Positions 23,304 to 34,094 of a DNA stretch of 64,000 nucleotides are shown here, piece after piece. Made by a program: the position numbers and the translations under genes. Each line of letters begins with the position of its first letter. The stretch's first letter is position 1. The notes beneath the pieces were generated by a model, which was not told the DNA's origin, made no database searches, and saw nothing but the letters and a program-made list of their open reading frames with translations. Source of the stretch: Rostrohypoxylon terebratum (taxonomy: Eukaryota > Ascomycota > Sordariomycetes > Xylariales > Hypoxylaceae); NCBI GenBank assembly GCA_022497145.1, contig MU385901.1, positions 62,001 through 126,000 of the forward strand. The letters run 5' to 3'.

Positions 23304-23923
23304 ATGGCGAAAAGTTCGATGCCCTTGGTTCCGAAGATCGTGTTTGGCGTGGTCGAGCCTGCCATGCTGTACGTACTCCGGCTGCTACCTTGTCAACAGG
23401 TGCTACATCTGGATCACCACCATAATACATCAATTGATATATGTAGCGATTCAAACCTTTGAATTGGGACGGAAAATATTCAGAAACAAAGTAGCTGACG
23501 GAAAAAAAACACAGGGTATGGGCCTACATAAGCTGCCTCTCGGACCCGACGGCCTTCTTCGCCGCCCAGGCACCCCCCTTCACCGCGTCCGCCGTGCCCC
23601 CGCAGGCCCTCGTGCCGCTCCTCCAGCTCGCCAACGTGTACCTCCTGCTCGCCGCGCTTGCCGTGCTGTGCGCGTTCACCAGCCACCGGAGCATCGCTAG
23701 GTGGTACCTGGTCGCCGTCGCGCTCGCGGATTACGGACACGTGTGGGCTACGTATCGGGGCGTGGGGGAGCAGGCGTTTTGGAATGTAAGCGAGTGGAAT
23801 GATATGCTTTGGGGAGGTGTTGGGGTCAGCGCGGTGTTGAATGTACTGAGGTGGTTGACCGTGCTCGGGGCTTTCGGACGGCTTAGGGATCCGCGGACCC
23901 CGGGGTTGAAGAAGAGTCTTTGA
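23304..23923 (+). CDS. Small integral membrane protein, DUF7704-like
   Basis: Exons 23304-23368 and 23515-23923 (146 bp intron, GTACGT..CACAG, phase 2) give 157 residues. The join reads VFGVVEPAML then VWAYISCLSDPTAFF, which makes the first hydrophobic helix. Further membrane segments are visible around VYLLLAALAVLCAF, WYLVAVALADYGHVWA and the Leu/Val-rich stretch near the C-terminus, so about four helices are expected. From memory this resembles a family of small fungal membrane proteins (DUF7704) with EP near the N-terminus and a DYGHV-type motif; its function is unknown. Exon 2 is very GC-rich at its start compared with the intron. The call of a real gene is firmer than the family name. 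Confidence 0.7.
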
Positions 23924-25069
23924 GGGGTGGAAATTATGACGTGAAAGTGGAATGAGGCGCGCGTGTTTGGGGATGTTGGGAATAATTGGTATGTAATAAT
24001 ATGGATGTCATTCGAGGGTTGGGATTGTGTGGCGAGGTGGCGTTGTTGAAGGTCTCGTGGTGGTGGTGTTGATGCTGTGGAGGGAATGAGTGAGGCTCGT
24101 CAGCCCCTTGCGCACCGTAGATTAGGACCATAACACGGATCGACTTTTTCGAGTCTATCATGACAAAATAGATAGTTAGAGTAATTATATGGTTGTTGCT
24201 CGAATATGCTACCATTTAATTATCTATTACACAATCTAGTATAGTGTGTATGCCATCGAGAGCTTCCGGTTGGATTGTCGAAGCAGAGGTAACTATGCCA
24301 AGTCGTAACACTACATATATCCTACAGACTTGCAGGTTTGTTCAATGGTAGACCTTAATGTACATTATATTGATGTGATGACGTAGGTACACTTTCCAAT
24401 CCGTAGGACGTTTATACGACATGTATCATTAACATCGTGCGATATCTAAAGCTGAGTTTCCTCTAGGAGGGTGTTGACGAAGATGGGACCTCATACAGCT
24501 ACACCAAGTTTAGCTTCTATGCACCTACTTGAATACAAAACAATAGGTATGGTGACTACAAGACTTAGCAATGTCCAAGCAGTCGTGACAAAGGAAAATC
24601 GTCACCTACTCTGCGACGTGGGAGCCTGGGGAAAGACTAGGCGTATTGCGTAGGTATTCTTTAGATATATCGACACATGTTCTCCGTACTTACTCATATC
24701 AATGATTTCGATAATTTATTAGCATTTGAGCATTATTCAAATGAATCCTCTAAGACACGAGCATCGGTGTTTGTTCAAGGAGTATCATGTTGAGGTATTG
24801 TTGAGGTATTGTTGCTGTTGTATCCTTATAGTCGAAGTGACATTTAGGGGCAACTTATCTCCTTAGCTGGCAACAAACTCCAGGAATTTCGAAGAAACAG
24901 TGGTAACTTCTATAATAAATATAATCAAAATCGCACACTATCTTCTAGCACCTACAGCAATACTGATATGCCATTGATGCCTAGTTTAAATTCATGTCTT
25001 CGACTCAACTAGACCCAGAACACTGGTTAGGAGATCAAACGTACCCCCCTACTCAACTATCTAAACTAT

Positions 25070-25396
25070 AACATTGGAATATGTTAGTCACATTGCTATG
25101 ATAAATGGAAATGGAGATTAACTAAGTGAGGACTCGATCATCTGATATGAGATATCAAAAGTTGTCACAGGATAAACGGAGGTATGGCATAAGGAAGGCC
25201 CTGTGGGCTCGCCGATAAGCCCCCGTAGCCTAGCGGGACATTGAAGGAGGGGAGAAGTAGTATGAGAAGGGGGCGAAGCCCCGTTCACTTTAGAAAGGAC
25301 AGCGCTGATACACTATTCATACCTACTGTATACTAGCAGCAGCTACGCTGCTACTCTGCATTCACTCTACGCGTGACATCCCGGGGCCTCCATAAC
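25070..25396. mobile_element. Solo-LTR-like relic
   Basis: A block of about 325 bp differs from its AT-rich surroundings: its right half is GC-rich and packed with small perfect hairpins (GGGCT/AGCCC near 25207-25220, GGGGC/GCCCC near 25276-25289, TAGCAG/CTGCTA near 25335-25355). It starts near TTGGAATATGTTAGTCAC, which resembles Copia-type LTR starts from memory, and ends near GGGGCCTCC. The same five bases, ATAAC, occur just before the left edge (25068-25072) and at the right edge (25392-25396), consistent with a target duplication. No internal retrotransposon genes adjoin it. Confidence 0.45.
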
Positions 25397-26665
25397 TCAT
25401 ATTGAAGTACTACGTCTGCCCCAAAGTAGATGAGCAGATACAGGTGAAGAATAGACGCATCTACATGTTACAAATTACTCAAAAGTTCACATGAAATGGT
25501 GACAAGACGATGATAACTAAATATTTGATATATGTTGATCAGGCTGCGGTATCGTAGACACTAAGTAGATCTGTATAACTTAGGTGATGGTCTCTGACGT
25601 TAGTCCATAAATGGTTCCCTAGTATCCGTGTATAGCATCTTAAGCATCATGAGTATGTGTGAGTATCGAGTCAACTTGTTTGGTTTACGTTCTGCAGTTG
25701 ACGCCTGTCGACATAAGGGGGGACTCCTGACCATGATCTCAACCATCACGGTGGTCACTGATAATAGAAGCTCAGTGTATATAAGCAACACATCATGCAA
25801 AGAGGGATAGGCCATGTGATTCCCTAGGACTTGAGCGGAGAGTCTTACATAGCGAAAGTAAGATGCCTAGCTAGCTTTACCTTCGAGAAACGCAACTAAC
25901 TGTGGCCAGATGCCTTCTCATTCTAAATATAGCTACTTTAGTAGTATTGAGTTGTATTTTGCGGTGGTTATCTCGGTCATCTAGATGTTGCCCTGATCTA
26001 ATAGGCAGTTGAAGTTACATACACAAATTTCACGACGAGCGTAACAGAGGCAGGTAGGCAGTAGGTATATTATACGTAATGTATATTGACATTGATCTCA
26101 CAGGTCTGACAGGTTGCTAAATTTTCTAGTGTGGTCTATCTAGTTTCACAACCTGTATTTGTCTTCATACAATCTGGTGACATCTCGACTGGAATATCGG
26201 GAATAGAGCCTCGGTGGAGAAGACTAACTGAACTTCATCACCGTGGCAATCGCCCTGTATGTGTTGTAAACAATCCACGGCAGTCCTTGATGGATAACCT
26301 AGTCGTCATATAAAAAGAACGATAGTTGCGGGGAACAGGTATGCTATGTGAAAGTGGTATCCTGCGAGGACCTTCTCTCTACGAGTCCTGAGTATGATGA
26401 GTTGCTAGACGTATTGACACAACATTCTGTTGGCCCAAGAAGGTTTCAACTTCACAATAAGCCGCCATCTCGTTGTCATCGTAGCCACGTCAATCTGCAG
26501 GAATATGCAAGGTACTGTCCTTTCATGAGATCAATCCTAGATGACTCTCGATATCCTCGTTCTTGGGACCAAAGGCCGCGTAATATCAAAAGAAAGGATC
26601 TCTAGGATAAGATGAACAATATTCCTATTCTTAGATTCGAAGCTTCAGCCGATAGGGGGTTCGGG

Positions 26666-26894
26666 TGAGAAAATATCATACACGGAAGCATACACACGAT
26701 ATTCTCACAGAATTCGAGACAAGTTGTCGGAAGAGGAGACCCGAATAAGGATCATCACAAAAGCGCATTTTCACGAACGCATGAATAGTAAGAGACAACT
26801 CCGTAATATCCGTTGCTGATGGCGGGAATCAGGTTGTTCACCCGCCTTGGAGGTGAATCCTCCGGCTGGAGCTACGCGAATTCGGATGTCAACA
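26666..26894. mobile_element. Second possible LTR or terminal repeat fragment
   Basis: The block begins TGAGAAAATATC and ends GATGTCAACA, giving TG..CA ends. It holds a near-perfect inverted pair (TGAGAAAATATC and GATATTCTCA) at its left side and two hairpins (GGCGGG/CCCGCC near 26820-26846, GGAGG/CCTCC near 26849-26863). No target duplication is evident, so the assignment is tentative. Confidence 0.25.
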
Positions 26895-28955
26895 TTTAGG
26901 TAGTTAGCACACTTTATCTCTAGTGCTTATATCTGCCTAGGTATGTCATAAGCCACATACGAAAAAGGACGTAGTTTGATACATACGATGCTTCGATATG
27001 AACCAGGCGTCAGATGATAGATTCATCGGCTGATCAGCTGTTGGCAGTCCTCATTTAAAGAGTCTTTCTTCCAAAGGCAACGTGAGAGGTGGGTTTGAAG
27101 ACGGGGCTAGCATTCAGCTAGAGGCGATCTATGTCAGATTATAGGCTATGGTCGTTGCTGACCGCGACGCGACGGAGACGACGGATGGTGCCTGCATGAT
27201 GGAAGCAGAGAACAAAAGTGCATGTCTTCTAGTCCTAGATTCCGAACTAAGACCGCACTGTTGACAGGACGCCTCATGCATCTAGAGGAAGAAGAAGCAA
27301 TGATGACAACCGCACCATCGTCTGTTGTTGGCTTGGCCAGGCTCGAGAAGATGCGGTCAAGGGAATTTTGCGGCCCTTAGTATTATTGCCTTAGTACGGT
27401 CCGGAGATAGAATGATGTAGCCAAGACCACAGACTCATTTGCGTTGATGAATCATGACATAAGTGCACACCTGCTTTTTTTTTTGCAACTAGGCAGCCGG
27501 CACTCCCCCACGCCAAGTAAAAAAGAAAAGTTGATCCCTCTCGTCGGGTCCAGATTTATTGAAGAACAATGTCGACGCTAGCGAAGCTGAGACATCCTTC
27601 GGAGAGTGAATATGGTCACCTGATGCCAAATGACCACGACAAAGGACCACCGAGGACCATAGAGAGCACAAGTTTGTAATCGCCGATGGTCGTACCTGGG
27701 GAAGCCCCATCGTCTTAGCGTCGGGATCTTGTTAAGCTAGGATCAGGGCGTGGTGATGTGTCTGATGTATCGCATTTCGTCGAATGCCATCGCGACGCTG
27801 GGACGCTGGCCCGGCAACTTGGGCACTACCTATGGGCACTATGGGCACTAAGCTTAGCGAGCTTCCAGAACCGGTGCCTCGTCTAGGGTTACACACAAGC
27901 TGAAGGTGGCTTGACCATGTAGATCGTGATGTTGAGCCGGTCACGGCCTGCCCTCCTACCTCTGAAGAAACCCACAAACCCATAAACCCATAACCCATAA
28001 GCCCACAAGCCGAGAAGCAAAAGCCAGCAGATATTCTCCTAGCCTGCGATTCAGCTCTGCTGCCGGACCCTTTCGCTATTTACCCCCCTTGACACATTCC
28101 AAAGACCAGGTATCTCGGGCTTTCTGGCTTAAGCCATATCAATGCAAGCCACATCTGTCACTTTACAAGACCCTTGAGTTCGTTATGCCGAAAGTCCGGG
28201 CTCACCGTAATTGTTCTTTATGTGCGTACCTGGCTATTGCGACACCCCCCTGCTGGGGTCCCGCTGGCCGCATGCCTAGGGTGGCATGTACCAAGTATTT
28301 CTTATTCTCGTCCGACGTCGATATATCGCCAAGAAGCACGGTGTTACGCGTGAAGGGCGTGAAGGGAGTGTGGTGTGGACGCGTGCAACATTGAAATGTC
28401 AATGTAAATTACCTACACTACATAGTATGTACCCGGATATCCCTTTACCTATGACATACTATGTACCTATGTTGCAGTTCGACGACGTTGCTTTTTCTTC
28501 AACGTTTGCTGTGAACGAACCGGTCCAGGTAAATTGATATGTTATGAGAACATGATTTTTTAAATGACTTGGGCTGACTGCTCAAAAAGTTTGTTGTCTC
28601 AGACTGCAGGGTAGTCCCTTGTTGCCTCAAGTCTGTATTGTACTGGAGAGGAAAAACAATCTGATTCGAGATCTAGTGACCATCTCAATATATTGCTGCA
28701 ATATGTATGTGGTATTTGTTGGCGTACGTGCAAATGGACGGGCCAATGAGGTGAGGAGTACATATCTGTACATATCTATACGTATCTGTAAACAACAACG
28801 GCATCGACATGCTCAAGCGAACGAAGCTGTCATTTGTTCGTTGTATGACAGTCTGAAACATGCATTGGTCTGAGAGGCAGTTGACTTGATGTTGTGAATT
28901 GGTTGTGATAGGTTCAAATTTCATTTGAGAAAAATCTGCTAAAAAGCCGTAATAT

Positions 28956-28991
28956 GTAAGCTCAAGCTTGGCAGGCAAGCTTGGAGCTTAC
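28956..28991. repeat. Long near-perfect inverted repeat (hairpin)
   Basis: The arm GTAAGCTCAAGCTTG (28956-28970) is matched by its reverse complement at 28976-28991 with one inserted base, around a 5-base loop. It is the strongest hairpin in the gene desert and belongs to no gene. Confidence 0.8.
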
Positions 28992-31523
28992 AGAACTGGG
29001 GATTGGGGAATGGAGAAATGGAAAATTGTGACAAATAACCCTGAAGCTAAACGGGATTGAGTTTAGGCCAGGTACCAAATGCGTGGCACCGCCAACCATT
29101 TCCATTATTTCCATGAAAGCCTGGAAAGCTCAGGTACTAGTGCCCCTAATTATGCATGCACATATTATACATCCATGGATAATATTATGTACAAGTTTTT
29201 TTTTGCTGAACAGCTGGAGAGGGTAATTATTGCGAGGAATGATTGCGAGAATTTCTTAATAGAACTTCTGTCAGAACGTGTTCATGTTAGCGGCCGCCGA
29301 CTCCACCAATGCAGAATGCCGAAACATGCATATCCCTATCTGTATGGAATCGAATTCGTTACTACATACCTACCTACCTACATAGTAGTGCCTACCTAGT
29401 AGTAGTATTACCTACCTAAGACTTAAGTACCTACTACGGTAGAGTTCGACTGTGCGTAAATGCGTAAATGCAAGAATATGATCGGGGTCATACTACGTAT
29501 GACCGCCTCATTGTCGAGCTTAATCAAACAGTGGTCGAGGAGTATTACATTGGATACCTTGATAGTATCACTTGCATGCGGGTTGTTTAAGGTGTACGAA
29601 GTGAAATGTGTAAAATAGGTGTAAAATGTCCCTATGATAGCCCTCTAGTAGTGTACACAGTAATGTGGTGCATCTGGTCCATCTGTAGTACGATTTCGGA
29701 GATATTCGAACAAATCCACATTACTATGTATTGCTTACATACTTAGTACAGACCTAGGCCCTAGGGCCACCCACATAGATCAATGGACGGCAGAGCTTGT
29801 GTGCTTGGCTGGTAGATGAAATAGTGCAATCGTGCAATAGTTTTCCCTCCCTAAGTCGCATGCGGATGTTCAGCAGATTCAGGTGCTGGCTATGTACGTG
29901 CTAAACTTCAGCTACATAAACCTATTATAACTAGATCGACCAATCAGACGGAGTTTCAGGGATGTCCCTTTCCCTTTTCGGCACAATTAATGCCCTTTGT
30001 CGGGGTAGATCAGCTTTCGATCATTTTGACTATCCCCATCAAACCCCATCAATACCCATCAGACTGTCGTCATTTCCCTCTTTGCCCCTTGAAATCGAGG
30101 CAGCAGCCCCTCAATTAGTCTGTGTACTACTCTGTACAGTGTATACCAATTCCTACCGATGCCAATGCCAATACCAAATTCCAATACTGCTCATACCAAT
30201 ACCAGTCTCCCTCTCGCTATCTACAGGACCTGAACTAAGATTTGTCATGGCCATGGGTCTGATGGATCTAACATATCTTAACATATCTAATAGATCTAAT
30301 AGATCCAATGGAGAATGGGGACGGTAATACTGCTTAGCACCTCATACCCTTGAGTTCGCCGAAGTCGTTGTAGGCCTCCATCTGCTCCATCTGTCAAACG
30401 AGGTCCACAATTGCCAGATTCAGACCAGTTTCAGCACGTTCGGCGCATTCGTCACTGACGAAAAGGACGAAAAAGAACGAAAAAGGAAGAACGGGACTGA
30501 TCTACTTTCTTAATGCAGTCTTTTTTCGCAACTTTGCTCGGATTTAGGTCTAGAATAACGCCTCGAGCTAGCTAAAAAAGGTCCTTCCAAAGCTGCTAAA
30601 AAGCTAAATTATCGTTGATCGGGTTTCAGCCTCTTGGGAACACCCCTCCAGGGCTATCTCAGACTTTACCTGATGCTTTCTAGCATTCTGCCCTTCTAGC
30701 ATTCTAGCAGTCTAGTACCGACGACACCGATAACTTTCCTTCTGAGTCCTGACATCTTTACATATGACCGAGGTGTCTCCAGCTAGCTTCGTCTTTCTGC
30801 CTTACTTTTCTGCCAACCTATAACTACTACATACTCCCCTCCCTTTGTGGATTATATGGAACACTGCCTCTCCATTCGCTAGATCAGTGCAGTTCCGATA
30901 CAGTCCCGACACAGTCTCGATCGATACAGCCTCGATACAGTTGCATTTAAGACATTTAGCTACTACCGACAACGTGAGAGAAGAGGTCTCTTTCATACAC
31001 GACCTTTATGTACACGGCCTTTGGACCCTAGGACCCCAGGACCCCAATAACCTCGGAAAGATCTTCAGACCTTTAGGACCCCGACAACCTTTGGATCCTA
31101 CGTTAAATTTCGCTTGACCTGTTTTAAGCGCCGCCCGCTGTGCAAACACGATTTACGGCGCTTGCGCGAACCCCAACCCGACGTTATCATTGGTCAATTC
31201 CTCTCAATCCGCCTAAAAATCTCGAGAGTTGCATTGCACGCTGCGTTCCTGCGTCTGTCGAAACATTTTTTTGCGGACACATCGCGGACACAGTTAGCAG
31301 GCGTTTCATTCGATCGACCCATGGTTCCAAGTTGAGAACGAAAGCGGCGGCAATTATTGTTATTTATATTATCCCTAGCTATTTGTTCCTGTGTTGCCGT
31401 ATAGCAGTATTGCCGTGTAGCAGTGTTGCAGTCTCTGGCTGGCCTCGCTTTTCTCGATCAGCCATTTATTAATATCGGTTCCATTCCCGCCTCTTTCGTC
31501 AGATACCACTTTTCAATTCCATC

Positions 31524-34094
31524 ATGGACCCAACCACGACACTCTTTACTTTTATGCTGTGAGTTTTAGTTCGCATTATATTGCCTATCAATATCAATAT
31601 CAATATTGGTTACCTATACACGTTCTTTTTATACTACCTACCTATCTATATACATCCCCCCTACGTACCTCAGCTAGCTAGCCTGGCGTTCTCTCATTTG
31701 ATCTTCGGCCCTGTCGTTGTCCGTCTATATCGCCATCTCACTCGCTATATTACCCTCCTATATGTACTTTTTCGTCACTTTTCCCTATCGGCACGGCAAT
31801 TAGCATATGGGCGTTTCCGCATTCGATCAATGATTAGGCGGGAACGGCACTTTCAGGTCTCACAGCATAAGACCTCATAAAACATTCATTGCCAGGTATT
31901 CTAGAATTTCCGATCTACTAGGATCCCAAGATTGTCAAATCCAGCACATCATCTCCGAGCAGGGGTTCCACGCGAAAAAGTCAGACATTGCCCTGAGCTG
32001 CTAAGGACCTACATAGGCACCTAAGTAGGGGGTAGAAGTGGGCAGAGTGGCTTATGAGTGGAATTTTCACACACCCTGTCGTCCTCCCTGTCAGCCCTGT
32101 CATAGTGCTTACCAGTTACCTATCTTGTACCCCGAAAACATCGTAACCTAGTTGGAGACGGGGATCATTGTCAGGCATCATAGCATGGACACTGGGTAGG
32201 CTGGGAGAATTAGGGCAGCCAGCCACTATTCCTGTCAGATCCATGTTCATACAGCCCATATCGTCCCAAAAAGCAAGTGCTTTAGGTACCTAGTCACCAC
32301 AGCCGTCACCCAGTCACCTTTAGCCCGCCTGCCCGCTTACATCCACTCACGTATCCCTGCTCTACATTCCAAAAGTACTCCGAGTTGTGGGTTCATTTCC
32401 ACACACCCCCTGCTTTCGTCACCCATTACCTCTCTGAGCTGGTAGACATATGTATGTATATGTTGTCACCACATCACACATCGCATCCTCTTCGTTTACT
32501 TATTATTCACCGATGGCCCTACCCACCTGTGGAACTTGATCTCGACAAGGAAGCTTACCACGTATACAGCCAAACCCACCCCTCGGTATCGTCAGTGAGA
32601 CTTCTTGGATCGTGGGACAACTTCTCGAAGTTCCATCCTATGGAACGTGACCCTAGACGAGCTCGAAGCCAATGGCGAGGCTGCCATACCTTTAACAACA
32701 TCATCTGCGACGGCGACCAAATCACAAACCAGAAGCGAAGTGGAGGACTAAAGATGGGTCAGACATATTACTACTATGTGAGTAAATCATTGCCGAGTCA
32801 TAGACAATTTACGTCTTTCGCTAATATCTTCAAGTATGAATTGGATGGTTCAACCGAGACATATGACCCTTCCATGCCCACGACAAATGCTTGCCCTTAT
32901 CTTCCTGGTCAAACAGTCAACACTCTCGACGTCCCTTCAGAGCGTTTATCAAGAATACGAAGCGCATCAATGAATTCCCTTAGAATTACTGATTATAGAA
33001 CGATGGAGCCGAGAGACAAATTCATGACTCCAAGGCCAGCTCCTCCAGTACCCAGCCTTCCCGACCTTCGCGTCGGGTCTTCACCTCAACCGGCAATGTC
33101 GCTTGTTCACAAACGCTCAGCCCGTTCACTTTCACCTGCGCCTAGCTGGACTAGCGCCGCTCGACGATTTTTAGGGCGGAAGAAGATTTGCAGCCAGGAT
33201 AGCGATGCTGGCAGCGAAACCGAGGTTGAGAGCCACTGTGGCGAAGAGATTAGGCAGAGTAGGCGCTACTATGAAGAGCCAAGAAGCACCACACCATCGG
33301 GGAGGAGTATTCGATCCCGCGATATGTCGCCAGAATCTCTCCGAAGGTTCCTATCTGACGATCTACCCCAATCGCCGGCTATGGTGGAACAGGCGCCAAG
33401 ATTATTCATCCCTGACGAGATTATCGAGGAGAATGAAGATGACGATAACTTTGCGACGTCCGCGGTATCCGAGAATGTACCATTTACGGTACTTTCGCCC
33501 TCTCCGTTTCAACGAAGCGTATCATCGTCCTCGGTCAAGCCTGACATTAGCGTCTCAGCCACTGTTGTTGTTCCCGTGGATGTCAAGAAGGACAATGGTT
33601 CCACTTCGAAGCCTATCGGTGCCTTACCTCGGATGGAGACTATTGGTCTAGACGTGCCTCGATCTCATTTCTCATACTCGACCACGTCTTCGAGCATGGT
33701 TTCCCCAGTTTTGGCACCATCTCCCGAGCCTCGTGACTTGAACCAATACTCATTCTTCGACGACTCGGACAATGACAGCGAGGATAATTTCCCTACCGAG
33801 GATGAGTCGTTCATGATCCAAGGAATTCGCCAAAGCAGTGAGAGCACATGCACCATACCCAAACATCTCAATTCACCAATCACCGGGTACAGCCTACCTC
33901 AACCTGCGACGCAGAACGAAAAACACTTGGACGTCACCCGCATACCGCCTGCAGCTCTTGGCTCACCAGCCCTAGTCACCAGGATAGACAGTGGCGTTTC
34001 TCTCGGCAGTCCCGGCCTGCTCGGGCGCCCGGGGATCGACGCTGGTCTAGACGATCTAGTTAGCGATATGGGGTGGATGGCTAACTTCATCTAA
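31524..34094 (+). CDS. Fungal protein with E-set/CBM48-like N-terminal domain, function unknown
   Basis: Proposed exons 31524-31558, 32570-32777 and 32835-34094 give 500 residues. The short first exon (MDPTTTLFTFML) with a GTGAGT donor joins, after a 1,011 bp intron ending TATACAG, to QTHPSVSSVRLLGSWDNF. The result has the first strands of an E-set/AMPK-glycogen-binding-like fold (TF..L..HP.V.SV.L.GSWDNF). The domain continues through MERDPRR, FNNIICDG and a YYYYELDG stretch created across intron 2 (57 bp, no stop in frame), ending near CPYLPGQ (about 125). The rest is Ser/Pro-rich and disordered, with Asp/Glu patches and an Ile/Gly-rich C-terminus. Conserved hypothetical proteins of this shape occur in many filamentous ascomycetes. 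If the long first intron is wrong, the start would be an in-frame ATG at 32454 or 32460. Confidence 0.65.

Larger units (their letters stand above)
23924..31523. other. 7.6 kb gene-poor, AT-rich interval
   Basis: No frame gives a recognisable protein; the longest ATG-started one (29962-30327, 121 codons) is low complexity and lacks splice or domain support. The interval holds two LTR-like blocks, a long inverted repeat at 28956-28991, repeated CCCATAA-like units at 27970-28008, repeated GGGCACTAT at about 27822-27850 and many copies of TACCTAC/GTAGGTA and ACATAGTATGT. It looks like an accumulation zone for decayed mobile DNA. Confidence 0.55.

Noticed and set aside
27970..28008. CCCATAA-like units as internal telomeric repeats
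   Set aside because: Units are irregular and differ from CCCTAA; only about four copies occur.
29962..30327. 121-codon ATG-started frame
   Set aside because: Low-complexity translation built from CCAATACCAAT- and CATCAAACC-type repeats, with no domain or splice signal.
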